19,681 bases of DNA from DUZB01 sp964407525 (GCA_964407525.1 CAYOWC010000061.1:1-19681), one strand, 5' to 3'. Positions 7,107 to 16,243 are shown, counted from the stretch's first letter. Numbers and translations: made by a program. The notes: a model not told the origin generated them from the letters alone.

Positions 7107-9377
7107 ATGAGACATGATATTATGAAAAAAGAGACAAGCTGTATAAATGTTATTTCTATTCTGGATTATTTTAAAAGACATAATGTCGACTATTCCGGCA
7201 TTATCGGAGACCTTGACCCTGAAATTGATAGGCTTGAAGATCCTGAGAGTTTTCTGAGAGATCCCAATAACTGGATTTCCTGCACCGTAGTTTCCAAATT
7301 ACATGAAAGAGCAACATCAGTTCTTCATGACGAAAAAGCGGCCTACAAAATGGGTAGATTTGTAGCTGAAAACGTTTCTTTAGGTTACGCTCAGAAGATT
7401 GTAGTCAAGGCATTTTGGTCATACAAAAAGGCGCTTAAGCATTGCCAAAAAATAAATGACCAATGGAATAGAAGCAAGAAAGTGGAATTGTATGAACTCA
7501 AGCAAAATGAGGCTACTATTCGTTTACATTGGGATCCAGACATGGGAACAACAAAACGTATATGCCTGTATAACCAAGGTGTTTATACGTCCCTGCCATC
7601 AATTTGGGGAGGGAATCCCTTAATTTTGAAAGAAAGATGTTGTTATTTTGATGGCGCTCCATACTGTGAATACCATCTCAAATGGCCCTTTGAAAACAGA
7701 TTGCATGAGATTCTCTCACGATTTTTCACATCAAAATCGGTCCTAACAGACACAATAAAGGAAATGGAGAAAGATAAGAAGATCATCGAAGAAAAGACTG
7801 AAAAGCTGTCAAATATGAATAGAGAATTGCAGAATGAGATAGCACAACGAAAAAATATTGAGGAGTCGCTGAAGGCTAGTGAAGAAAAATATCGAACCAT
7901 CCTCGAAAGTATAGAAGATGGCTATTTTGAAGTTGATATTGCTGGAAATCTTACCTTCTTCAATGATTCATTGTGTGAAATCCTCGGATATTCAAGAGAT
8001 GAATTGGAGGGGATGAACAACCGGCAGTACACTGATGATGAATATGCAAGAACAGTATATCAGACCTTCAATAAAGTGTACACCACCCAAAAACCTGAAA
8101 AAGGCTTTGGCTTGACGATTATAGCAAAAAACAACACAATAAAACCTGTAGAAGCTTCCGTATCACTAAAAAGCAATGCAGAAGGAAAGCCAATAGGGTT
8201 TAGGGGTGTTGTTAGGGACATTTCCGAGACACAGAGACTTGAAGCCCAACTCCACCAAGCCCAGAAAATGGAGGCTATTGGGACCTTGGCAGGCGGTATA
8301 GCCCATGATTTCAACAATCTGCTCATGGCCATCCAAAGCCGCACATCTATCATTCTAATGAATAGGGATTTGTCCCATCCTGATCGCGAGCACCTGCAAG
8401 GAATAGCAGCTCATGTTGAAAGTGCCACCGACCTCACCAGACAGCTCTTGGGCTTTGCTAGAGGTGGAAAATATGAGGTTAAGCCAACTGATTTGAATGA
8501 ACTTATCAAGAGAGAAAGCCGGATGTTTGGCCGGACCAAGAAAGAGATCACTATACGTGGGAAATACAAAGATGATCTTTGGCCTGTGGAAGTTGACCGG
8601 GGACAGATTCAGCAAGTTCTATTGAATCTTTACGTCAATGCCTGGCAGGCCATGCCAGAGGGCGGCAACCTCTATTTGGAAACAGAGAATGTGACCCTTG
8701 ATGATAACTATGTGAAACCGTTTTCTGTTGAACCTGGAAAATATGTAAAAATATCCATTAGTGACACAGGTATTGGAATGGATAAAACAATCCAGGAAAA
8801 AATATTTGATCCATTTTTTACCACCAAAGAACCAGGTAGAGGCACCGGCTTGGGATTGGCTTCGGCCTACGGAATAATAAGGAATCACGGGGGAGTCATC
8901 AATGTTTACAGCGAGAAAGGCGAAGGGACCACATTCAATGTTTACCTACCTGCTACTGAAAAGGAGGTTGTTAAAGAGAAAAAATCGGCCGGTGACACAT
9001 TAAGGGGAATTGAGACGATCCTTTTCGTGGATGATGAAGAAATGATCACTGAAGTTGCTGAAGACCTGTTAGAACTTTTGGGCTACGAAGTCTTGATCGC
9101 CGGAAGTGGAAAAGAGGCCATTAAGATATATGAGGAGAGCAAAGAGCGGGTCGATATGGTGATTCTGGACATGATCATGCCTGATATGAGTGGTGGTGAA
9201 GCTTATGACAGGATGAAAGAAATAAACCCGAAGGTTAAGGTTCTTCTCTCCAGTGGATACAGCACCGATGGGCGTGTTAACGAAATACTGGATCGAGGTT
9301 GTAACGGGTTTATTCAGAAACCCTTCAAGATGAAGGAATTATCACAAAAATTGAGAGAGATTTTGGATGAGAAATAG
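7107..9377 (+). CDS. Hybrid sensor histidine kinase with PAS and C-terminal receiver
   Basis: This 756-residue protein has no predicted membrane segment, so it should be a cytoplasmic sensor. Residues 1-205 form an N-terminal region ending in CCYFDGAPYCEYHLKWP, which resembles the cysteine-containing end of V4R/4-vinyl-reductase-like small-molecule domains. A coiled coil follows (about 215-262), then a PAS domain (262-380) and a HisKA helix with H400 (GGIAHDFNNLL). The ATPase has N511, D553 in ISDTGIGMD and a GTGLGLA lid. The C-terminal receiver has acidic D642/D643, phospho-acceptor D688 (VILDMIMPD) and K738. No output domain or partner regulator lies next to it. The start could also be the ATG at 7122; neither has a clear ribosome site. 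The first half is visibly more A+T rich than the neighbours, suggesting separate acquisition. Confidence 0.93.
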   Translation: MRHDIMKKETSCINVISILDYFKRHNVDYSGIIGDLDPEIDRLEDPESFLRDPNNWISCTVVSKLHERATSVLHDEKAAYKMGRFVAENVSLGYAQKIVVKAFWSYKKALKHCQKINDQWNRSKKVELYELKQNEATIRLHWDPDMGTTKRICLYNQGVYTSLPSIWGGNPLILKERCCYFDGAPYCEYHLKWPFENRLHEILSRFFTSKSVLTDTIKEMEKDKKIIEEKTEKLSNMNRELQNEIAQRKNIEESLKASEEKYRTILESIEDGYFEVDIAGNLTFFNDSLCEILGYSRDELEGMNNRQYTDDEYARTVYQTFNKVYTTQKPEKGFGLTIIAKNNTIKPVEASVSLKSNAEGKPIGFRGVVRDISETQRLEAQLHQAQKMEAIGTLAGGIAHDFNNLLMAIQSRTSIILMNRDLSHPDREHLQGIAAHVESATDLTRQLLGFARGGKYEVKPTDLNELIKRESRMFGRTKKEITIRGKYKDDLWPVEVDRGQIQQVLLNLYVNAWQAMPEGGNLYLETENVTLDDNYVKPFSVEPGKYVKISISDTGIGMDKTIQEKIFDPFFTTKEPGRGTGLGLASAYGIIRNHGGVINVYSEKGEGTTFNVYLPATEKEVVKEKKSAGDTLRGIETILFVDDEEMITEVAEDLLELLGYEVLIAGSGKEAIKIYEESKERVDMVILDMIMPDMSGGEAYDRMKEINPKVKVLLSSGYSTDGRVNEILDRGCNGFIQKPFKMKELSQKLREILDEK

Positions 9378-9435
9378 TATCTAATGCAACTTCCGGAGTT
9401 GGCTGTTAGGATCTTGAAAAGGTGTTAACATTTTT

Positions 9436-10965
9436 TTATCTGACCATCTTACGGTCCAATGTCCTGTACTGAATGGCCTCGGCCACATGGGGGGACCGGA
9501 TATTTGCGCTCCCCTCCAGATCGGCGATGGTCCTGGATATTTTCAGGATTCGTGCATGGGCTCTGGCACTCAGACCGAATTTCTCCATGGCCCTTTCCAG
9601 CAGACTGCTCGATTGAGCATCAATGGGACAATACTCTCGGATGTGTCGGCTGGTCATGCGGGCGTTGGTGAGGATTTTCGTGCGGGAAAAGCGGTTTCCC
9701 TGGGTTTTCCGGGCATTCATGACCCGTTGAATGATTTCGGCTGAAGAAACACCTTGGCCGTTGCTCGTAAGATCCTTGTAAGGTACGGAAGGCACTTCGA
9801 GGTGAATGTCGATCCTGTCCATGAGGGGCCCGGAAATCTTGGCCCGGTATTTCCGGATCTGGATGTGGGAGCAGGAGCAGTCCCTTTTTGGATCGGTCAA
9901 GAATCCGCAGGGGCATGGATTCATAGCTGCCACCAGCATGAATTGGGCTGGATAAAGCACTGTGAAATTGGCTCTCGATATGGTAACCTGGCCGTCCTCT
10001 AAAGGTTGCCTTAGGACTTCCAGTACATTCCGGTGGAATTCTGGAAGTTCATCCAGGAAAAGCACTCCATTGTGCGCCATACTTACCTGGCCGGGTTTCG
10101 GATTTTGCCCGCCTCCAATGAGACCCGCATCTGATATGGTGTGGTGAGGGGCCCGAAAAGGTCTCTCCTTGATGAGGCCGGAACCCGATGGCATGAGTCC
10201 AAGAACACTGTAAACCTTGGACGTGTCCAGGGCCTCCTCGAAAGTCAGGGGAGGAAGAATCGTCGGAAGCCTTTTTGCCAGCATGGTCTTGCCTGAACCG
10301 GGAGGGCCGACCATAATGAGATTGTGTTCTCCTGCAGCTGATATTTCGATGGCCCTTTTGGCGTTTTCCTGGCCCATCACATCTTTGAAATCCAGGTCGA
10401 ACGTGTGCCCATTAAAAAAATGGCTGGTTTCTATCTTTTCGGGGCAAATTTTTTCGATCCCCCTGAGCGCACCGATGACCTGGGGCAGCGAAGCCACGGG
10501 GAAAACATCAATTCCTTCCACGACCGCTGCTTCGGAGGCGTTTTCCTTCGGGAGGAAGATTCCCTTAAACCCAAAATCTCTGGCTGTTATAGCTACCGGA
10601 AGAACCCCTTTAACCGGTCTTATAAGGCCGTCTAAGGCCAGTTCTCCAAGGAACAGGTAGGAGGAATAGGTGTCTCTTTTAACCAGTCCAGTGGCAGCGA
10701 GTATCCCGAGGGCCATGGGAAGATCAAAGGCTGAACCTTCCTTTTTTACATCCGCCGGGGCCAGGTTGACAGTAATTCGGTCTGCGGGGAAATGGTAACC
10801 CGAGTTTTTGATGGCCGCTTTGACCCGCTCCTTGCTTTCCCTTACGGCGCCTTCAGGAAGGCCGACAGTAGCAAATGATGGTAGTCCCTGTGAAATATCC
10901 ACTTCAACTTCTACCACGTAAGCATCGATTCCCGTAACGGCGCTGCTGAAAACTTTGGAAAGCAT
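9436..10965 (-). CDS. comM: ComM/YifB family Mg-chelatase-like AAA+ ATPase
   Basis: This is a full-length 509-residue ComM. The start is taken at MLSKVFSSAVTGIDAY, the usual family beginning; an upstream ATG at 11016 would add 17 atypical residues. In order it has an N-terminal Lon-protease-like domain (about 1-170), a Mg-chelatase AAA+ core with Walker A GPPGSGKT (220-227) and Walker B VLFLDE (301-306), a cysteine cluster (C351, C353, C363, C365) and the C-terminal helical domain. ComM is known as a hexameric helicase that promotes branch migration during natural transformation. It converges with the histidine kinase and diverges from rpoZ. The gene is intact here, unlike the fragment near 7.0 kb. 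In other bacteria comM is a well-known insertion site for genomic islands. Confidence 0.95.
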   Translation of the reverse strand: MLSKVFSSAVTGIDAYVVEVEVDISQGLPSFATVGLPEGAVRESKERVKAAIKNSGYHFPADRITVNLAPADVKKEGSAFDLPMALGILAATGLVKRDTYSSYLFLGELALDGLIRPVKGVLPVAITARDFGFKGIFLPKENASEAAVVEGIDVFPVASLPQVIGALRGIEKICPEKIETSHFFNGHTFDLDFKDVMGQENAKRAIEISAAGEHNLIMVGPPGSGKTMLAKRLPTILPPLTFEEALDTSKVYSVLGLMPSGSGLIKERPFRAPHHTISDAGLIGGGQNPKPGQVSMAHNGVLFLDELPEFHRNVLEVLRQPLEDGQVTISRANFTVLYPAQFMLVAAMNPCPCGFLTDPKRDCSCSHIQIRKYRAKISGPLMDRIDIHLEVPSVPYKDLTSNGQGVSSAEIIQRVMNARKTQGNRFSRTKILTNARMTSRHIREYCPIDAQSSSLLERAMEKFGLSARAHARILKISRTIADLEGSANIRSPHVAEAIQYRTLDRKMVR

Positions 10966-11091
10966 AAGAGGTTTTGCTCCCGGATGGACAATCTGTTCGA
11001 ATTTCGCAGTTTCCAATCTGCATGTCTTGTTTTGAATGATCGGCGAATGAGCCTTCGGTTGAAACGATGCAAATGTTCAGCCGGCGGTCAG

Positions 11092-11115
11092 AGGACAAAA
11101 TCGGAATTTTGTCCT
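11092..11115. repeat. Perfect 10-bp inverted repeat, comM-rpoZ intergenic region
   Basis: The arms AGGACAAAAT (11092-11101) and ATTTTGTCCT (11106-11115) are perfect complements around a 4-nt loop CGGA. It lies 127 nt upstream of the comM start. It could be an RNA hairpin in the comM leader or a protein-binding operator. The plus strand continues with a mixed T-rich run, but no plus-strand gene ends here, so a terminator role is unlikely. Confidence 0.6.
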
Positions 11116-11140
11116 TTACTTTTATCATAGAACAACTTAT

Positions 11141-11162
11141 ATTACAAAGTTTATTTTGTAAT
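11141..11162. repeat. Second inverted repeat, possible operator upstream of comM
   Basis: ATTACAAA (11141-11148) and TTTGTAAT (11155-11162) are perfect 8-bp arms around a 6-nt centre. On the minus strand a TATGAT box sits at 11129-11124, so the palindrome would cover the -35 region of a possible comM promoter. With the repeat at 11092 it makes up most of the recognisable structure in the 335-nt gap 10966-11300. I see no clear promoter for rpoZ. Confidence 0.45.
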
Positions 11163-11300
11163 GGGCTGACTCATTGTGTTTTGGTTGTAAGTGGTAAACA
11201 TTTTAAGAGCAGGTAGGCATACGTATCAGGAACCTGTTCGCGTGTGGCAGTTGTATACGGTTTTTTGAAGTTCTAACTCCTATTTGCAGGTAGAAAAAAT

Positions 11301-11621
11301 ATGGCTCGTATTACAGTTGAAGACTGTCTTGAAAAAGTGGACAATCGGTTCGGATTAATTCACCTTGCAGCCAAAAGGGTTCGCCAGCTCAGAAAAGGCG
11401 CCGAACCACTGGTGGTATGCAAAAATAAGGATATCGTAGTTGCACTGAGAGAAATCGCTGCGGGAGAGGTTTTGCAGGTCAAAAAATCTGATAGTCTTCC
11501 CATGCCTGAAAATGGGGCGGAATTGATGTTGGAAGAATCCCTGTCTGATGTGGGTGCCGAATCCGATGAGATCCGTGTTGTGGAGGACTCTGAAAAGGAA
11601 TCAAAAGAAGATTTACTATGA
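11301..11621 (+). CDS. rpoZ: DNA-directed RNA polymerase omega subunit
   Basis: This 106-residue protein opens with MARITVEDCLEKVDNRFGLIHLAAKR, the hallmark of omega, including the RFxLixlAAKRxRQL helix that wraps the beta-prime C-terminus. Omega helps assemble and stabilise the core polymerase and in proteobacteria forms part of a ppGpp site. The last 35 residues are an acidic tail (EESLSDVGAESDEIRVVEDSE), somewhat longer than in E. coli (91 residues). The stop overlaps the dnaJ start by 4 nt (ATGA), so translation is probably coupled. Confidence 0.95.
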   Translation: MARITVEDCLEKVDNRFGLIHLAAKRVRQLRKGAEPLVVCKNKDIVVALREIAAGEVLQVKKSDSLPMPENGAELMLEESLSDVGAESDEIRVVEDSEKESKEDLL

Positions 11622-12721
11622 TCAAGAGAGATTACTATGAAATATTAAGTGTTTCCCGGGATTGCGATGGGAAAGAGATCAAGAGTGCCTATCGAAAGCT
11701 GGCTCTTCAACATCACCCTGACAGGAACCAGGGGGATAAAAAAGCTGAAGAAAAGTTCAAAGAAGCGGCTGAAGCTTATGAGGTTCTCAGAGATAGTGAA
11801 AAGCGGAAAATCTATGATCGGTTCGGCCATGAAGGGTTGGAAGGCTCCGGTTTCAGGGGGTTCAACGGTTTCGATGATATTTTTTCGAATTTCAGCGATA
11901 TTTTTGAAGGGGTTTTTGGATTTGGCGGGGGGGCAGGCGGTTCGCGGTCTCGGCAGGGAAAAAGCCTTCGATATGATATTGAAATCACGTTAGAGCAGGC
12001 TTTTGAGGGTTTAGAAGAGGAGATCAACTTTCACAGATTGGATCCCTGTGGGGCATGTGAAGGATCGGGTGCAAAACCAGGGACGACCCCGCAAACCTGT
12101 TCCACGTGTCAAGGTAGAGGACAGGTTATCCGTTCTCAGGGCTTTTTTCAAATAAGCTCGCCGTGTCCCGCCTGTAATGGGCAAGGCGAAATCATTATGG
12201 ATCCCTGTCCTGATTGCAGAGGTGGCGGTAAAACGAGAATTGAAAAGACAATCAATGTGAAAATCCCTCCTGGCGTTGAAAATGGTTCTCAGATGCGAAT
12301 CAGGGGTGAAGGAGAAGCGGGGGAATACGGGGGACCTTCAGGAGATCTCTTCGTTGTTATTCATGTGAAAGAACATAGTTTTTTCAGGCGAGACGGCGAG
12401 AATCTTGCCTGTCAAATACCTGTGTCGTTTGTCCAGACGGCCTTGGGCGCTGCGTTGCCTATTTCTGTTCTTGGCGATGAAAAAGAATACGATCTCAAAA
12501 TTCCCTCGGGAACCCAACCCGGACAGGTGATAAGAGTGCCGGGCATGGGAATGCCTGGTTTGCGAGGACTGAGCAGGCGTGGAGATCTGTATGTGGAAAT
12601 TATCGTCAAAATTCCTGAGAAATTGAGTCAGCGACAGACGGAATTGTTGCGGGAGTTTGCCGAAACTGAGAATCTGCCCACGGCATCCAAGAAGAAGGGA
12701 AAGCGTTTTTGGAAAAAATAA
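11618..12721 (+). CDS. dnaJ: DnaJ-type co-chaperone with zinc fingers
   Basis: This 367-residue class A J-protein has a J domain (1-70) with the DnaK-stimulating HPD at 33-35, a Gly/Phe-rich linker (about 75-108), four CxxC-type zinc repeats (C144/C147, C161/C164, C183/C186, C197/C200) and two C-terminal substrate-binding beta domains. It would deliver unfolded substrates to DnaK. It overlaps rpoZ and is not next to dnaK or grpE, so it is probably a second DnaJ paralogue rather than the heat-shock operon copy. The terminal KKKGKRFWKK tail is basic. Confidence 0.92.
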   Translation: MIKRDYYEILSVSRDCDGKEIKSAYRKLALQHHPDRNQGDKKAEEKFKEAAEAYEVLRDSEKRKIYDRFGHEGLEGSGFRGFNGFDDIFSNFSDIFEGVFGFGGGAGGSRSRQGKSLRYDIEITLEQAFEGLEEEINFHRLDPCGACEGSGAKPGTTPQTCSTCQGRGQVIRSQGFFQISSPCPACNGQGEIIMDPCPDCRGGGKTRIEKTINVKIPPGVENGSQMRIRGEGEAGEYGGPSGDLFVVIHVKEHSFFRRDGENLACQIPVSFVQTALGAALPISVLGDEKEYDLKIPSGTQPGQVIRVPGMGMPGLRGLSRRGDLYVEIIVKIPEKLSQRQTELLREFAETENLPTASKKKGKRFWKK

Positions 12722-12807
12722 CCGATAAGTGACCGGAACGAGTTTGAAGATTTTTCGGTTGCATTATCTGCAATGTGTTGGTTCCTGCTTTAAAGAAGGA
12801 GCACGAG

Positions 12808-13173
12808 ATGTTGACCAAAAAGCAATATGAATATTTTAAAGATTTTCTGAACGAGACATTGGATCGACTGCTCGATGATGCGAATAAAACGGTTAGTGGT
12901 ATGACTGATCATGGTGAGACATTTCCTGATCCTACGGACAGGGCAACCTTGGAATCGGAGAGAAACTTCACTCTTCGGATTCGGGATCGTGAGAGGAGAC
13001 TGATTTCAAAGATTAGGGGGGCTCTGAACAGACTGGATCAAGGTTCTTTCGGGGTTTGCGAAGAGTGTGGGGACGATATCGGGATGAAGAGGTTGAAGGC
13101 ACGACCGGTAACCTCGCGTTGCATAAAATGCAAACAAAACCAGGAAAGTGATGAGAAACTTAAGGGACTTTAA
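12808..13173 (+). CDS. dksA: RNA polymerase-binding transcription factor DksA
   Basis: This 121-residue protein starts at the ATG at 12808, preceded by AAGGAG (12796-12801); an in-frame earlier start at 12775 lacks such a site. The coiled coil (about 5-75) carries the tip motif DPTDRA (D41, D44, A46), matching the DxxDxA of DksA that reaches the polymerase active site with ppGpp. A four-cysteine zinc finger follows (C84, C87, C105, C108). It is slightly shorter than E. coli DksA (151 residues), as in many Desulfobacterota. It sits alone between the rpoZ-dnaJ pair and a terminator. Confidence 0.92.
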   Translation: MLTKKQYEYFKDFLNETLDRLLDDANKTVSGMTDHGETFPDPTDRATLESERNFTLRIRDRERRLISKIRGALNRLDQGSFGVCEECGDDIGMKRLKARPVTSRCIKCKQNQESDEKLKGL

Positions 13174-13446
13174 TTCAGTTGGTGTTCGAGGTTTGAGAAA
13201 GACTCTGATCTCTTTTCGTCTCGTCATGAAAAAGGCGCCATTCTGCTTTTGAGTGAGCCCCTGGTGCCAGTGTGCCTTCAGTCCGCCATAGCGAACTCCT
13301 GCTTTGGATATTCGGACTATTGGGTGGCTACAGCACAACAGATTCAACTTGAAATGCGATGACAGGGAAGATGGCAGGAAGGGGAGGGCATCCCCGAATT
13401 TTCAGCGAACCTGTTGGTGCGCAGAGTTACGGAAAATCGCCTCCAC

Positions 13447-13479
13447 AGGCCGGCTCGATTTGATGGCCGGCTTTTTTTT
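13447..13479 (+). terminator. Intrinsic terminator before the tRNA nucleotidyltransferase gene
   Basis: GCCGGC at 13449-13454 pairs with GCCGGC at 13466-13471 around an 11-nt loop and is followed by eight T (13472-13479). It lies 275-305 nt after dksA and 13 nt before the chosen start at 13493. The stretch 13174-13446 shows no gene or recognisable RNA and is probably the dksA 3' untranslated region or an unrecognised small transcript. Confidence 0.75.
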
Positions 13480-13492
13480 GCCTGGAAACATT

Positions 13493-16183
13493 ATGAAAAC
13501 CGCCAAGACCAAAAATTCCGGAAAAAGGCGTTTACAGCTCAAAATACGCAGGGAGGTGATAACAACCCACATCAATGCTGATTTTGATGCCCTTTCTTCA
13601 ATGCTTGCAGCAAGCAAACTATACCCGGAAGCTGCACTTGTTTTTCCGGGATCCCATGAAAAAAATCTCAGAAATTTCTTCATCCATTCCACATCCTATC
13701 TTTTCAATTTCACCAAACTGAAACAGATTTCCTTAGACCATATCGAGCGGCTGATCCTGGTGGATACCCGGCAGAAAAGCAGGGTTGGTCCGTTTGCGGA
13801 GGTGGCTGAAAAAAAAGGGGTTGAAGTTCATATTTATGACCATCATCCGGATTCTGCCGATGATATCCATGGAGATTTGGAGGTTATCAGGAAGACCGGT
13901 TCCGCGACCGCTTTGCTTACGCAGATCCTCAGAGAAAAAGATGTTCCCGTATCACCGGATGAGGCTACCATCATGTGTCTCGGCATTCATGAGGATACCG
14001 GTTCTTTCACGTTTTCTTCTACGACCCACGAAGATTATGAGGCGGGAGGATGGCTGACATCCAAAGGTGCGGACCACAATATTATTTCCGATATGCTTAC
14101 CCGTGAATTAACCACCCAGCAATTGTGGTTGTTAAATGATCTGACGAAATCAGCCACTGCCCATGTCATTAACGGCGTTGAAATCATCATTACAAAGGTT
14201 ATCAGTGATGATTATGTGGGTGATTTTGCGGTACTTGTTCACAAGCTGATGGAAATGGAAAATCTGAATGTGGTTTTCGCCATAGCCCAGATGGAGAACC
14301 GCATTTACCTTGTGGCGAGAAGTCGTCTCGAAGAGGTGAACGCTGCGGAAGTCGCCTTGGCGTTTGGTGGTGGAGGGCACCCGCAGGCCGCGTCCGCCAC
14401 CATAAAAAACCAGACGCTCATCCAGGTAGAAGAATCTCTTGTGACTCTCTTGAACAGCCGGGTCTATTTTGCCAGAACAGCGCGGGATATGATGTCCTCT
14501 CCTGTTATCCAGACTTCTTCCCAAGAGACGATCAAACACGCCTCCGAGTCCATGACACGCTATAATATCAATGTCCTTCTCGTGGTGGACGATGGACATT
14601 TGAAAGGATATATCACGAGACAGATCGTCGAAAAAGTGATCTATTTCCAACTCGGGGATCTCAAAGTCCAAGATTATATGAACATCGAATTCTCCATGGT
14701 CGACCCCAACCTTCCACTGAGGGACGTGCAGGAATTTATCATAGGGAGTAAACAGCGAATTCTTCCCGTGGTTGAGAACGATGATGTCCTTGGAGTGATC
14801 ACCAGGACGGACTTGTTGAATATCCTGGTCGGGACGCCGTCGATACCCGATTTTCTCTATGATTCCAAGACGGATTATCATTTCATTCGAAACAAAAATA
14901 TGAGTAGAATGATAGAGGAACAGCTCCCGGAGAAAATCTGCAAACTCCTTGTAGATATCGGGCAGGTTGCTGATTCTCTTGGTTTCAACTGCTACATCGT
15001 GGGAGGCCTGGTTCGTGACATTTTTCTGCGGAGGGCAAACCTTGATGTGGATATTGTCATTGAAGGGGATGGAATACAGTTTGCGGCGGAATTTGCAAAA
15101 CATTATCCCGCCCGGGTGAGAACCCATAAGAAATTCGGTACTGCGGTACTGATTTTTCCTGACGGGTTCAAGGTGGACGTGGCAACGGCGAGAATTGAGT
15201 ATTATGAAGCACCGGGGGCGCCTCCCATTGTGGAAACAAGTTCTTTGAAACTTGATTTGTACCGCCGGGATTTCACCATCAATACCCTCGCCGTGAAACT
15301 CAACAACGGGCATTTTGGAAATCTCATCGATTATTTTGGGGCGCAAAAGGATGTCAAGGACAAGATGATCAGGGTCCTTCACAATTTGAGTTTTGTGGAA
15401 GATCCGACCCGTATGCTCCGTGCAGTGAGATTTGAGCAGAGATTCGGTTTTACCATAGGTAAATTGACCCTCGCACTCCTCCGTAATGCGGCCAGGATGG
15501 ACTGGATCAGGAGCCCTGCATCAAAACGAATTCTTCAGGAGCTTAAGCTGATTTTGATGGAGAAAGATCCGTTAAATGCCGTAAAAAGGATGGGCGAGTT
15601 GGATCTGCTTCAATTTATTTCACCGGAAATCAAACTTTTGAAAGCCGATATGGATCTTCTTGAAGAAATTGAGAAGGTCATTGCTTGGTATGTTCGACTT
15701 TATCTGGATCAGCCCTTGAAACAGTGGAAAATCTACTGGTATGGACTCACCGGCGCTTTAAAAGAGAAAACCCTGGACCGATTGAACAGAGAACTGGAAA
15801 TGCCGGGCTACAACCAGTCAAGACCTAGTCAAAGAAAGCAGGAAAACAACCTTCTTGACCAGCTTTTCAGGTTCGAAGGGAGCAATTATGAGCTTTACAC
15901 CATGCTTCTTCCGTATGATATGGAAAAGTTACTTTATCTTATGGCAAAGTCTAGAAACGAAAAAACAAAGAGGTTGATTTCCAGCTATTTTACCAAATTA
16001 AAAGGGAAAAGAATTTCCTTGATGGGAAGGGATTTGATCCAGATGGGGCTTAAACCGGGACCGATTTTCAGAGAGATATTTGAACGTCTCCTGGAAGCTC
16101 GTCTGAATGATACGGCAAAGACGCGGGATGATGAAATGCAATTTGTGCTCGAAACGTTTGGAGATCGATTGACGCCTCACTGA
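13493..16183 (+). CDS. DHH-CBS-tRNA nucleotidyltransferase fusion (CCA/A-adding type)
   Basis: The protein has 896 residues from the ATG at 13493. An earlier TTG at 13304 would run translation through the terminator hairpin and adds non-conserved residues. In order: a RecJ-like DHH phosphoesterase domain (about 20-310) with THINADFDA and D116-H117-H118, a DHHA1 motif GGGHPQAAS (293-301), two CBS domains (about 327-447), then a class II nucleotidyltransferase (about 497 onward) with GGLVRD (504-509), catalytic LDVD (517-520) and RRDFTIN (591-597). The C-terminal 230 residues are helical tRNA-binding sequence. Such long enzymes occur in Desulfobacterota and Aquificae and can be A-adding partners of a separate CC-adding enzyme; which activity applies here is not evident. 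The DHH part may act on oligonucleotides or cyclic dinucleotides. It is followed by trpS after 60 nt. Confidence 0.9.
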   Translation: MKTAKTKNSGKRRLQLKIRREVITTHINADFDALSSMLAASKLYPEAALVFPGSHEKNLRNFFIHSTSYLFNFTKLKQISLDHIERLILVDTRQKSRVGPFAEVAEKKGVEVHIYDHHPDSADDIHGDLEVIRKTGSATALLTQILREKDVPVSPDEATIMCLGIHEDTGSFTFSSTTHEDYEAGGWLTSKGADHNIISDMLTRELTTQQLWLLNDLTKSATAHVINGVEIIITKVISDDYVGDFAVLVHKLMEMENLNVVFAIAQMENRIYLVARSRLEEVNAAEVALAFGGGGHPQAASATIKNQTLIQVEESLVTLLNSRVYFARTARDMMSSPVIQTSSQETIKHASESMTRYNINVLLVVDDGHLKGYITRQIVEKVIYFQLGDLKVQDYMNIEFSMVDPNLPLRDVQEFIIGSKQRILPVVENDDVLGVITRTDLLNILVGTPSIPDFLYDSKTDYHFIRNKNMSRMIEEQLPEKICKLLVDIGQVADSLGFNCYIVGGLVRDIFLRRANLDVDIVIEGDGIQFAAEFAKHYPARVRTHKKFGTAVLIFPDGFKVDVATARIEYYEAPGAPPIVETSSLKLDLYRRDFTINTLAVKLNNGHFGNLIDYFGAQKDVKDKMIRVLHNLSFVEDPTRMLRAVRFEQRFGFTIGKLTLALLRNAARMDWIRSPASKRILQELKLILMEKDPLNAVKRMGELDLLQFISPEIKLLKADMDLLEEIEKVIAWYVRLYLDQPLKQWKIYWYGLTGALKEKTLDRLNRELEMPGYNQSRPSQRKQENNLLDQLFRFEGSNYELYTMLLPYDMEKLLYLMAKSRNEKTKRLISSYFTKLKGKRISLMGRDLIQMGLKPGPIFREIFERLLEARLNDTAKTRDDEMQFVLETFGDRLTPH

Positions 16184-16243
16184 TTTTCTCGTGCAGTGGG
16201 AAGTCACAGAAAAGTGTTAACCCCGAAGGGAGAATGTGGCAGA

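Noticed and set aside
9400..9435. Terminator between the histidine kinase and comM (GTGTTAACA followed by seven T)
   Set aside because: The palindrome is only TGTTAACA with no loop, too short for a convincing hairpin, although the T-run is suggestive.
13304..13492. 63-residue N-terminal extension of the nucleotidyltransferase from a TTG
   Set aside because: It would cross the terminator hairpin, lacks conservation-like features, and the ATG at 13493 precedes the first DHH motif at a normal distance.
14150..15382. 410-residue open frame antisense to the tRNA nucleotidyltransferase gene
   Set aside because: It has no recognisable domain, and the opposite strand encodes a clearly conserved multi-domain enzyme.
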